A stretch of 64,000 nt of DNA from Chrysogorgia sp. JL179-B06 (Eukaryota; Cnidaria; Anthozoa; Scleralcyonacea; Chrysogorgiidae): the NCBI GenBank assembly GCA_035772405.1, contig JAYKKM010000011.1, forward strand, positions 1,357,001 to 1,421,000, given 5' to 3'. The stretch's first letter is position 1; each line of letters starts with the position of its first letter. Shown piece by piece: positions 51,026 to 61,599 of this stretch. A program made the position numbers and the translations under genes. The notes beneath the pieces were generated by a model. The model worked only from the letters and a program-made list of their open reading frames with translations. It searched no databases and was not told where the DNA came from.

Positions 51026-51599
51026 CCCAGGGGGCATGGTCACGCTTGGAATTGATCGAGATATGTTTTCTGGTTTGTAATTATTCCTATGCAGTCATTA
51101 TTTTTCCAGTTATCCGTAACTGGCCTCAAACATGATTTTTGTAAAATAATAAGCTTACTCTTTGTCCTTACAGTGAAACAATGTTTATCATTGAGACCAA
51201 GACACAATCTGATAAAGATTTTTACAGTTGATCTTATGTGCAAGGTTTATCATATATATCATAAAAGAGTAACACGGTGTAAACTAAAATCCGTCAAAAA
51301 CTGATACCGTGTTTCAGGTGTTGATAAAATATCTGTCAACAAACGTTGGCGTTTGGGCGCCATGGGGCAAGCGCTCTTGAACGGGCATAGAGGTAATAAC
51401 TGTGGTTAAAAGAAGAAAACAAAGGTTATTTCAGTAACGTGTTAAAGTGCATAATTACATTACCCTATAGCCTACAGAATAAAAACTCACGTGGTACGTC
51501 ATCTTGTACCTCGCTTTCCGTTTGAGTGTGCTTCACTATAAAACACGAACAGAAGAAAAGCGCGTTATTTAAGACATGAACAAGTATAAACAAATAACT

Positions 51600-52870
51600 A
51601 ACAGGTATACGTTTGTTACATTAAACACCAGCTTCGTTACCTGAATTTGCGCTCTTTGTGAGACAAGTAGCTGTTCATCAATACTTGCGCTACGAAGGAA
51701 ATCCAAGATGGTGTTCGCTATCGCTTCGCCTGAAACACCAAGCTTGCATGGCACAAAGCCCATAAACTCTTCTCGAATTGAAGATGATTTATCCACAAAT
51801 CGAACTACAAGAGACATCTGCTCAATATTTGCACAGTCTGTAGCTTCATCAGCAAGGACTGAAAAACATTTTGCTTCCTGAACCTCTGTTACTATTTTGT
51901 TACACAAAAGTTCACTGCAAACTTCGATTATCTGATTTTGCATGGTTTTAGATCTATATGTTGCATTCTTGGGGGTGCTGTTAAGATAATCATGCACTGA
52001 AACACCTGCACACTTTGCTCGATACTTGAAAATTTCTTGAAAATTGCCAGGATTCACATCATCAGCAACAAGGTATTTTGAGTCATCTCTGTGACCTCGT
52101 AGAGGAATATTTTGTCTATCACAAAGAATGATGGCTTCGACGACGATGGGTGTTAGTTTTTTCTGTTCTCCTGAATTTGGTTTATTTTTAAGTCATCAAG
52201 CTGTACATCAATGGGTGTCGACTTTTGCTCCATAAATAATTTGAACTGTGATGCACGTATGGTGGAGGTTTTATGAAGTGGTGAATTTTCAGAGTCGTCA
52301 CGGCACCTGTGTGGTGCTACACTCCAGGAAGTCAAAGGAGCTTTTTTGAGTTTGTTTAGTTTGCTGGCATTATGTGTGCTTTCACCTCGAAACAAAACAC
52401 AATTAATACAAAATGCACCACCAAGAACCTCTGAGTATGTCAACCATGGGAACTTATTCAACCATCGATGACAAAACTTTCTGTTAAACTCATTCACAGG
52501 AAAGGTATATGTTTGCTCAGGTCTCCAAACATTAGAGAGAAGATGATATTTTTGTTATAATCAGTTAACGGAGTAGTCGGGTTGACAAAATTGCCAATAT
52601 CATTAGCAAATCGAGATGTACTGGTACATGTAGGTGCAAGGGAGTGTGAAGTACTGGTACATGTAGGTGCAAGGGAGTGAGAAGCTAATGGTGCTGCTGT
52701 TTCTACTGATAAAGAAGTACCAGAGGTTCCCTGAATCTCCTGTAGCTCATGAGTTAATTGTGCTGATAATATCTGCTCACCCTCATCTGAAAACTTTATT
52801 TTTCTAGTTAACAGTTGATCAATGGACAGTGTTTTTTGAATTTATTTGGGATACACCTGAATTATTTTGA
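51600..52870 (-). pseudogene. TTF-type hAT transposase (ZMYM-like), 5' part
   Basis: Minus-strand blocks in order: 'IDQLLTRKIKFSDEGEQIL' (about 52850-52795); a Ser/Thr/Pro linker containing a duplicated 11-residue unit; 'DIGNFVNPTTPLTDYNKN' (about 52600-52550); after a shift 'QTYTFPVNEFNRKFCHRWL' and 'GGAFCINCVLF' (TTF-type zinc finger, 52497-52380); and after a shift near 52155 'ADDVNPGNFQEIFKYRAKC' and 'ADEATDCANIEQMSLVVRFV' with the DEATD acidic motif of the hAT catalytic core. The second half of the transposase is missing beyond about 51600. At least two frameshifts are present. Confidence 0.75.
52618..52683 (-). repeat. 33-bp tandem duplication in the hAT frame
   Basis: Two copies of a 33-bp unit (GTACTGGTACATGTAGGTGC...) at 52618 and 52651. 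It is in frame and duplicates an 11-residue linker segment. Confidence 0.9.
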
Positions 52871-53416
52871 ATATTTAAAATGTTGTTGACCAAGGGATAG
52901 GGATTACTGGATGGTTCATCCGAATCAAAACAAACACTTGGAAATAATGGCTTAATGACAAAATATTCTTGACTGGCATTTTCCTTCGGGCTGGCAAAGG
53001 GCAACATAATGATTTTTAGTTGTAGGAATTGCTGTTGTCTCAAGATAGTCTATAGGTAATGAAGCACATCGAAAAAGGTGTATTCGCTCAATTTGAATAT
53101 CATCTCCATTTGCTTCTCTTCGAAAAATGGTGCAGTTGAACATGCAAGAAATGGCATCAACCTGTTCTTGAGGGTTAGTATCATCTGGATTTTGCTGGCT
53201 CTTAGACATTGGATAGTATGATTCGATGGGAAGTTTGATCACACTCGATAGTGAAAGAAGACATAAAAATGAGGAATATTGATGGTTATGGGCATTATTG
53301 TTAGCTTCTGCAACAACAGCCTTTGATCTATCTTCTTTTGTCACATGATCCATTTCCTTTTCAGACAAACACATAGCAAAGACATTGCTTCCATTATTAT
53401 ACTGCTGCTCAACCAA
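52819..53416 (-). pseudogene. Minus-strand ORF upstream of the hAT gene
   Basis: From 53416 a minus frame is open for 154 codons ('EKEMDHVTKEDRSKAVVAEA', 'FNCTIFRREANGDD', 'IHLFRCASLPIDYLE'); near 52990 the coding look passes to another frame ('KPLFPSVCFDSDEPSSNPY') ending at 52819. It leads into the TTF-type hAT gene and may be its N-terminal part or a separate gene. The family is not recognised. Confidence 0.35.
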
Positions 53417-53419
53417 TGG

Positions 53420-54365
53420 GTGCTAAGTATAATAGAGAGCATGCATGTGCAGCTCAATGCTTGTAAGACAGCGGAGGTACATGGCTGCGGACTCTCTACC
53501 ACATAAGAGTAATATAACAAGCATTATATAGACAATTACCATCTCCTGTTGTTCTATATAGGTGGTTAAAAGATAGAGCAAAGCACATAAGGCCCTGTGT
53601 TGTGATGTCCACTAAATGTATAATACAGCATATTGCAATGCTCAAATTGATTCATCATAAACACAAAATTAATTTATAATATTATAATACACCTTGTGCT
53701 ACGAAGGCAGTGTAGAATTACAAATCGAATACTCTAAAAATAGTAATACTCTCTAACAAAGGGCCTTTGCTCAAAACGTTAGACCTTAAACAATATTTCG
53801 GGAGTACACCATTTTAGAGTTTTCGATTTGTATTATAATACAACACAAATTGATCATTAGCATATTTAATCATATAATAATTATTCATGAGTATGAATCA
53901 CAGATTGAGCAGCTTACCTCACTGGGCAGTGATTTGCAGAGCGCAATTGCTGACTGCGAGTGAACTGTAACTTCGCAAAATTACACAAATGAACACGCTC
54001 CTTTCCAACTTCTTGCATAAGCGAGCGAAGTAGTTTATCCGCACTTCCATGAGTATAAATCACTTTAAAACCACTAATTTTTAAGCAAACTGTAAATTTA
54101 GACATTTTCTGACATTTCAGAGTTCTGTAAAATCTTTCCCAAAAATGCAGGAAATGAGACTGCAGATTTAAAAATTTTCGTGGAATGCCCACAGACTCGC
54201 TAGAAGTTTTGTGCCTATGGCACTCGATTCTCACAACTTCAGCGTTCGGAAATTATCCACAAATGTCCCTAGATCCGCCCCTGCTCAGCACGAATTTGTA
54301 CAACTATATGAAGTCATGAACTGCATTAGGTATACCAGTATTCGGTATTGTTTTTAGTCTCTGTT
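53420..54365. repeat. Spacer with a foldback repeat at 53.7 kb
   Basis: ATTACAAATCGAATACTCTAAA at about 53716 is mirrored by TTTAGAGTTTTCGATTTGTA at about 53814-53833. Between them CTAACAAAGGGCCTTTGCTCAAAACGTTAGA resembles a decayed hammerhead core. GGCAGTGTAGAATTACAAAT links it to copies at 29.4 and 45.6 kb. At about 54270-54284 GATCCGCCCCTG is an isolated hAT-like end. No gene is supported. Confidence 0.45.
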
Positions 54366-54366
54366 A

Positions 54367-55992
54367 TGACTACACCTTTTTCAGGCCGAATTCAGAACGA
54401 TTCAAATGATTTTCAGATAGTCCAGATCGCATTCAGAAAATGCTAAATGAATTTCAGATAGTTGAAATCAAGTTCAGAAATATCCAAATGAATTTCAGAA
54501 AGTCCAGATCGAATTCAGAAAAGTCTAAATGCATTTCAGATAGGTTCAAATGTAATTCAGAACAGCACACAATCATGAAGTTCAAACGTTCTCGTTCTAT
54601 TACGTATAATTACATACACACATGTGGCATATACCACCTCCACACAAATCATTATTACAACACAACCGAAATAAGCTACTGTAGCTGTCAATAAGGAATA
54701 TGCCCACATGTACGAACTCATGCACCGACATCCATGTCCTCCAAGTTCAGCGCGCGCTGAAAGAAACCGTGAGCATGTTGGCCTGCATTCACAATGTCCC
54801 CTGCAGTAATTTGGTCCATGGCATCATCGATCGCTTCTTCGACATATACCAATCGCTGTTCACCGACTCCTGGAGGTTGGACTTGAGGGACTCTCATTTG
54901 CTGTTTGACTAAAGCTTTCATTTTGCTCCAGATTGTCTCCACGGGGTTCAACTGTGGCGAATACGGTCCCAAACGACACACAATTAATCCTGGATGATCA
55001 GTCACACATTCTTCGAACTTAGAGTGACAAGGTGCATTGTCACAAACAACAACAACAGCGTCAACTCGTACTCCATGGGGAAGTCGTTCGAGCATCTCCA
55101 ACATCCACGCCTTTGCTGCATCCGATTTAAAGGCTCCACGACGCCGTGTGGCGTAAATCATCTGATATGCCGACACCGCGCAGATAACATGAACATTTGG
55201 GCCTTTAGAGGTTGGCAGAGTCATAACTGCCCTGTCACCTACGTGGGCGCGACCTTGCGACCGTCGGTAGAACAGGTTAAGGTTAGTCTCATCCATCCAA
55301 ATAATGATTTTGCCGTCCCTCATGTACTGACTGATCCTGTCCACATACTGCCGCCTCAACTCCTTGTTGGCATCATTGTTCATAGTCGCAGGCATAGCAT
55401 GTGCCTTCTTTAGGGTTATGAGCTTCCCTTCCAAGTAGTTATGTATCGTTGACGCCTAATTCTTGTTCTGTCCTCTCTGACAATTGCTTTAAGGTGAGAC
55501 CAGGGTCCCGTTCAATCATGGTGATAACATGGTCGATCTGGTCGTCGGTCAACTTTTTTCGACTTCCCCCTTTGGGTTTTGGATGTTCGGCATCAGCTCG
55601 AATCCACGTGTATGCAGTTTTGTATTTTACCCCAAGCTGCTCAGCAAGCTCTCGCCAATTTCCTCCGTTATTAGCCACTCTCACAATCCTCTCTCTGTCG
55701 GCAAGTGCTATTCGAGTATAGGGTCCACGCGGCATTCTTTTTCACTACAGTATACCTGAACCGTCTTGCGATAATCCCTTGAATGGCTAGACAAATCTGA
55801 ATATCATTTGACACGGTCTGAAATCCCTTTGGATATTTCTGATTATCATTTGTAAAGGTCTGAAATCCCATTGGATATGTCTGATTATCATTTGGACATA
55901 TCTGAAATTCACATGACAAATCTGAATATCATTTGGACAGGTCTGAAATCCCTTTGGATATTTCTGAATTCGCCCTGAAAATGGTGTAGTCA
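54367..55992 (-). mobile_element. Tc1/mariner element with repeat-filled inverted ends
   Basis: The ends TGACTACACC...TTTTCAGG.CGAATTCAGAA (left, 54367) and their inverted copy ending GGTGTAGTCA (right, 55992) match over more than 30 bp. Inside each end lie about 200 bp of degenerate direct repeats of roughly 19 nt built on TTCAGA....CCAAATG, inverted between the two ends. The left flank is TA; the right is TT, so the expected TA duplication is probably mutated. A single transposase gene is carried on the minus strand. Confidence 0.82.
54718..55735 (-). pseudogene. Tc1/mariner-type transposase, one frameshift
   Basis: The N-terminal frame (55735-55439) encodes helix-turn-helix DNA-binding sequence ('LADRERIVRVANNGGNWREL', 'LGVKYKTAYTWIRADAEH'). 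After a one-base shift at about 55440 the frame to 54718 encodes the DDE domain: 'IIIWMDETNLN' (first Asp), 'VVVVCDNAPCHSKF' (second Asp) and 'SPQLNPVETIWSKMK' (Glu). By my count 33 residues separate the second Asp and the Glu. Apart from the shift, the gene is complete, so inactivation was recent or is a sequence error. Confidence 0.85.
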
Positions 55993-55993
55993 T

Positions 55994-56485
55994 TAATAGC
56001 TTTTCAGCCAACAATTCCCTTAAAGCCTTTAAGCCTTCATTACAAAGATGCAAATAACATCGTAATTTGTGTGAGTGTTGATCGATTTTTTAAGTGCATG
56101 TTTCAATGAATAAGTTTATCAGTTAAACAGTATGGGGTGCAATTATTTTCTTGTCCTTGCACCTGCTGAAATCTGCTAAATTCAGAGTTACCCATCTAAT
56201 GACCTGTTATGTTATTTGCATAAGAAAATTTAGTTTTGTCTGTTCAAGCTGCTTGGCATTAGCCACTGTATTTTAAGATTTGGCCTCTATAATTTTCTAC
56301 ATTTTGTGGGCAGAATTGTTTCCCAATTCATGGTGTAATTGCTCTGAATTTGCCTATTAGTTTTACTCCCACTGTAAACACACACCACCTTGTGTTTATG
56401 CACTCTCAGCATCACATGATCATTTTTCAATGGTTCCAACACAATTTTACAGACCGCTTTGAAGTTTGTCGACTAGCCTAACCAA
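55994..56485. other. AT-rich stretch
   Basis: Nothing recognised on either strand. Confidence 0.45.
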
Positions 56486-56494
56486 TCTCCTTTC

Positions 56495-56639
56495 CAGGGA
56501 CGGCGTGGGCCCCGAAAATATGGTGATGGTGGACCCGAAGCAGGCCCCAAACAATGAAACACACTGCTCTGACTGTGAGCAGTGGGCCCCTATCGAATAA
56601 ATTCCCAGGCCCTATTTTTGAGCCACGCCGCCGTCCCTG
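56495..56639. mobile_element. Second hAT-type MITE (145 bp)
   Basis: Begins CAGGGACGGCGTGG and ends CCACGCCGCCGTCCCTG, near-perfect inverted termini of hAT type. Flanks CTCCTTTC (56487-56494) and CTCCCTTC (56640-56647) match at 7 of 8 bases, an aged 8-bp target duplication. The family differs from 49542-49746. Confidence 0.82.
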
Positions 56640-56940
56640 CTCCCTTCTATTAACTGTGGTGGCCCATGAAACTTGGCTACATACGACATGCGCAAAAACG
56701 CTCGAGAAAGCACATTGGAGGGAGCTGAAGAAGAAACATGGCAGTAATGAATTAGCAGATTTTAAACCAGTTAGTGGGGGAAATACAGGCTTGCTGCTAA
56801 AACTATACACAAGCTACAGTCCCGAGCACCCGAGCAGGCTCATTGAGAAATAAGGGAGCTCTTCTCCAGCAAAATCTATAGTGTTTAAGTGCTCGTCATA
56901 ATGGCACTTTTGTCTTCAGGCTTTAACAGGATAACAAGAC

Positions 56941-57535
56941 TTGAACAACGATGGCACCCGTATCGAATGCATGGGAGACACGCGTTATTGGCAAACGACT
57001 TCGCACGTTGATTACGTTTTTCTGCTTAGGTTCATCCAGCAATGTCAAGTCCTGCATTTTATGGCAAATTTTGTAATTGGAGACGAAACAGCATTTATGA
57101 TGAATGGAAAAGTCAACTCTTATAATGTACGTGAATATGCTCCCAAAGGGTCATCCACCTGAATTTAATTATGATAGGAACGATTCTCGTGCAAAACTCA
57201 CTGTCTGACCATACTTTTTCGATCGAAATGTGGACGGCATTGCATATATCCAAATGTTGAATAAATATGTTTCCCTGCAACTCGCTATGCATTATGGGAA
57301 CCAGTATTGGGATGGAATGTTTCACGATCGTTGGTAGGCACAAGATGACGTGCCAGCACATCCTCTCAACATTCAATTTAGGGATCGCCTAAACGACGTT
57401 TTCAGCCGAAACCGCGTCATAGGGTTGCAACATAATGTGGAATGGCCAGCCTGCTCACCAGACTTACCATCATGTGACTTTCTGTGGGGATATCTCAAGA
57501 GTAAAGTGTTTCACACCCCAACTCGGCATATCGCT
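56941..57535 (+). pseudogene. Mariner-like transposase remnant
   Basis: Plus frames read 'FVIGDETAFMMNGKVNSYN' (first catalytic Asp region), 'VREYAPKG', then after an internal deletion 'DRNVDGIAYIQMLNKYV' and 'QYWDGMF', 'AQDDVPAHP' (second Asp), 'FRDRLNDVF' and 'NVEWPACSPDLPSCDFLWGY' (third acidic residue). This is the catalytic half of an eukaryotic DDE_3/mariner transposase. The helix-turn-helix half is missing and several stops occur. It is a different family from 54718-55735. Confidence 0.75.
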
Positions 57536-57559
57536 ATAGCATTTATGTTTATATAATAT

Positions 57560-58140
57560 TTTGATTTTCTAAGGTTCTGAAAGATCTTCCTGCATTTTGA
57601 AGGCAGTTTTAATAGTAAATATAAAATATTAACGTAATAAACACCCTAACCTATAGTCTACCTCATCATTTTACACTTCAATGGGAACAGATTTTCAAGT
57701 ATTGCATTCCCTCTCACAAATCAATTTGTAACACAGCAATTTTGTACTACTTGTACTGTAGAATGGAGACTGGTAAAAATGTTCTTTCTTGCCTGCATTT
57801 CAAACATTTAAAGTACAGTGTCTAAAAATTAATGGCTGCATCAGTCCAACACTTAGTTCAGGCCCTGGAGGCAGGTAGGAATGTTAAATAGTTGAAAATC
57901 GTGAGTTCAGGAGCTGGATGGCAGCTAGGTCAAATGGTTGAAAATGATGTTAGTTCAGCATTTTGCTTTTAACTTTTTTTAAACCTTTTGTGTAAAAATT
58001 AAGTTTAAATGATCAAATATAATAAAGTTATCATACAGAGTCATCACTGAAGGATGTTGGCCATTCTCATTCTCCTGTGATGTTTTGAAGCAAAGAAATA
58101 GAACAATAATTTCATCCAAATGTAAAGCAATTTCACCAAT
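57560..58140. other. Gene-free stretch
   Basis: AT-rich, nothing recognised. Confidence 0.45.
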
Positions 58141-58174
58141 GTGCATGCACGAAGTCGCTCGGCGGAAGGTGAAC

Positions 58175-58394
58175 ATGGCGGTCGGATACGCTTTTGTTGG
58201 TTTAATATTTTGGGCTAGTTTTTTACTGACTAGCCACAACATTCTTAATAGAGACGATGAATATACCCAATATGAAAGCAGCAGAGTCTTATACTTTAAA
58301 ATCAAAACCTCTCTGGCAAACATTAATCCGGATGGAAATGGATTGACTTGGTGTCACACAAAAGATCGATTACTTCGACGATATTTTGGCCCAG
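58175..58394 (+). CDS. Candidate first exon of a type II membrane protein
   Basis: ATG 58175 in AAC-ATG-GCG context (another in-frame ATG at 58145) opens 73 codons: a short start 'MAVG', a hydrophobic segment 'YAFVGLIFWASFLL' and a hydrophilic region 'YTQYESSRVLYFKIKTSLAN' and 'WCHTKDRLLRRYF'. It reaches a donor CCCAG|GTATGA at 58395. The layout suggests a signal-anchor protein such as a Golgi enzyme, but the family is unknown. A LINE begins immediately after, perhaps inserted in the first intron. Confidence 0.4.
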
Positions 58395-58395
58395 G

Positions 58396-60830
58396 TATGA
58401 AGTATGCCTATGTACTCAATTTCTGTGGGAAACAAAGCTGTGCCTTTCAAGTCTCTCTTCTCTTCAAGTCTTGCTACAAATCCCGGACCCAATCGAACAT
58501 TTGACAACCCCTCAAGACGAGACGATGAGGCGAATGTTAATGGTAATTCTCTTTATCAAAAGAGCATACGCTGTCTTTACTTTAATGCTCGCAGCATCGT
58601 TAACAAAACCTACGAACTTAACACCGTGACATCTGGATACGATCTCATTGCCATTACTGAATCTTGGCTTAAACCAGGTATTTTGGATGGTGAAATTTTA
58701 CCTGGAAATGAATTTATTTTGCATAGAAAGGACAGGGAGCATAAACCGGGAGGAGGTGTTGTGTTAGCCGTGAGATCTAATATACCAAGTTTGAGAAGAC
58801 GTGATATCGAAAGCGACGCTGAAATTATAGCCTGTGAAATAAGACCAAAATCTAGAAAGAAATTATTGGTAGCCATGTTCTATAGGCCACCAAATTCTAC
58901 ATTACAATACATTAAGAAACTAAAGAAATTTCTCTGTAACATTCATAAGGCAGCCTTTGAGCAAATTATTATTGTCGGAGACTTCAATCTACCTCACATT
59001 GACTGGTCTAGGAATATATCCTCAAGTAACGAAGAAAATCATACCTATTTTACTAAATTAATTAATGATAACTTTCTTTGGCAACTTGTTGATTTCCCAA
59101 CAACAAGGAAGGATAATATTTTGGACCTGCTGCTGACGAATATTCCGGACAAAATTACTGACATTTTCGGGTTCGAAGATATTATAAATTCAGACCATAA
59201 ACTAATTAACTTTCAAATCAACCTTCAAGTCCCAAAACAAAATTCCGCACCCAAGCGTACTGTTTACAAATTCAAAAGTGCCAATTGGAATGGACTTAAA
59301 CAAACACTGGCAAACACCCCGTACGACCTGTGTTACGACCAAGACGAAATCGATGAATCGTTAAGCAAATGGATCGATATCTTTTTCGCTGCTGTTGACC
59401 AACACATACCGAAGTGCAGAGCCCGCAATACCAACGATCACCCTTGGATCGATTCAGAACTTCGCTATGTTATTAAAAGTAAAGACAAAAAACGAAGAAA
59501 GGCCATGAAAACTCAAAAGCCAGATGACTGGAGCGAATTCAAAAGACTGCGCCGCGATTTGAAAATTTTAATGAAGAAGAAAAGGATAGAACATGCTGAA
59601 AAGCTTAAATCAACACTCCATGAAAACCCGAAACGTTTTTGGAACTATGTTAAATCAATGACCAAACAAAATACCAGTTCAAGGTTTCTACGGGACGGTC
59701 AAACATTTATCACCAAACCCATTACCAAAGCCAACATGTTTAACAAGTTTTTCCAATCGGTCTTTTCTTCGACACACACATCGAACACTCAAACAACTGC
59801 AAGACCAAAGTCTTTAAACAATCTTACAGAATTTCAGTTAACCACGTCTAGGTCTATGAAATTCTCAGTAAAATAGATCCGAGTAAAGCTAGTGGACCAG
59901 ACAATCTTCCTGGAAGAATACTGAAGGAGGTTGCTATTGAAATTTCTCCATCAATTACCAAGTTGTTTAATTTGTCTTTGTTAGCGGGGTATTTTCCTCA
60001 GCAATGGAAGATGGCTAATCTGTCTCCAATCCATAAAAAAGACGATCCAACCCTGGCACAAAATTACAGACCAATCTCACTACTCTGCATTTTATCAAAA
60101 GTATTTGAAAGATGTGTTTTCAATCACTGTTCCCCGTTCTTGTCTCCTCATCTTTACTATCTACAGCATGGCTTCTTTAAACACAGATCGACAACATCAC
60201 AACTTCTCTTGGTTTATCACGACATCCTCACGTCTTTGTCAAAGGGTCACGAAGTTGATGTTATTTTTCTTGACCTTGCCAAAGCCTTCGACAAAGTTCC
60301 TCATGCTCAATTAATCGAAAAACTGAGAAATTTCGGAATTGAAGGACAACTAAATCACTGGTTTAACAGCTTTCTAACAGGCAGACAACAGCGAGTTGTC
60401 ATAAATGAAGTGTATTCAGACTGGCTTGAAGTGACATCCGGCGTCCCACAGCGATCTATACTGGGGCCTCTGCTATTTCTTATCTATATTGACGATTTTC
60501 CAAACTACATAACATGCGACTCTACAATGGCGTTGTTTGCTGACGACTCTAAACTTTATAAAGTCATACGCAATTCAACAGATCCTGGAAAGCTGCAGAA
60601 TGACTTCTCTAAACTAAATTGTTGGTGCAACGATTGGAACATGGCATTCAACACATCAAAATGTAAAGCACTAAATATATCGAAGAAAGTTGCCAAAGTT
60701 CAACGAACATACACACTTAACTCTTTAACCCTAGAAACTGTTTCTCATATCTGTGATCTCGGATTAACGGTAACAAATAGCCTGTCATGGAATAAATATA
60801 TTAAATAATAAATAAATAAAGGAAAACAAA
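58396..60830 (+). mobile_element. CR1-like LINE with NPGP motif and early 3' end
   Basis: Carries an N-terminal 'NPGP', endonuclease, and reverse transcriptase through 'FADDSKLY'. The frame then ends at 'LSWNKYIK' followed at once by a TAAA-type tail (60805-60825), so the thumb and C-terminus are missing at the 3' side. The remaining sequence has few lesions. Confidence 0.83.
58404..60808 (+). pseudogene. LINE ORF2 (endonuclease/reverse transcriptase)
   Basis: The frame 58404-59873 is open for 490 codons: 'NPGPNRTFDNPS', endonuclease ('YFNARSIVNK', 'AITESWLKPG', 'GGGVVLAVRSNIPS', 'IIIVGDFNLPHIDWS', 'NSDHKLI') and linker 'NYVKSMTKQ'. After a shift near 59865, frame 59963-60808 holds 'NYRPISLLCILSKVFERC', 'IFLDLAKAFDKVPH', 'GVPQRSILGPLLF' and the catalytic 'FADDSKLY'. 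It is the least damaged LINE in the window but lacks its C-terminal part. Confidence 0.85.
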
Positions 60831-61310
60831 ACACTTTTGTGTTTGTAAAATTAGTTTCCAGCTCGCGTTTTAAATTAATAAAATTTTAGCATTGCAGTCA
60901 ATATAAGCACATTGAAGAAATTACATTAAAGGGAAATCGTAAACTGGGATTAATCCGCAGACTCTTGATAAAACATGGTTTAACAATTTAATAGCAAAAT
61001 TATAAATATTATTTATTAAAATTTATCAAAATTATTAAATATAAATATTATAAAACATGTTCAACAATTTAATAGCAAAATTATGAGTCTTGCACACTCA
61101 CAAATTTTAGGAAAAGCATATGTCAAAAGCATTAATAGAAAATCAATTACAGTCAGATTTAGATTTTATTTTTTCCCTGCCTCTCGAGGACCTAAAATGA
61201 TCTGAAATAGGCAATTTATTGTACATACTTTCGTATTTGCTAGAGGAGGTCTAACCGCTATGTATGTGTTTAATGATCATGCAGCATTGTGGTTGATATT
61301 AAAATTGGTT
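60831..61310. other. AT-rich stretch
   Basis: Nothing recognised. Confidence 0.45.
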
Positions 61311-61313
61311 GGA

Positions 61314-61391
61314 AAAGCAGATTGGCAATGTATAGAACCCAAACATTTCGTTCAGAAAGATGGCTATAACTGTGGTATTATGGTTTATTTG
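61314..61391 (+). CDS. Ulp1-type cysteine protease exon fragment
   Basis: A plus frame reads 'KADWQCIEPKHFVQKDGYNC' followed by 'GIMVYL' and a possible donor GTTAGT. The 'Q(K)DGYNCGIMV' block matches the active-site Gln...Cys segment of Ulp1/SENP (C48) peptidases, which occur both in host SUMO proteases and in several DNA transposons. The His and Asp of the triad were not found upstream. Confidence 0.45.
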
Positions 61392-61599
61392 GTTAGTTTC
61401 TATAATAATTATTAATCAGTTTTTTGTTGTTGTTTTATTGTTATACTGTTCAACATCATTCTATTTAAACATCAGTTTCAAATTATGTTCTGCTGCTTGC
61501 ATTTTTAGTTTGCATGTTGCATACACAAAAGAGACCCACTTCATCGGTCATTCAATCTTAACATTGAAAGACAAAATATTTCATCAACTGTTTTTGGAA

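Noticed and set aside
54994..55759. Plus-strand frames of 76-139 codons
   Set aside because: Antisense to the mariner transposase with clear DDE motifs on the minus strand.
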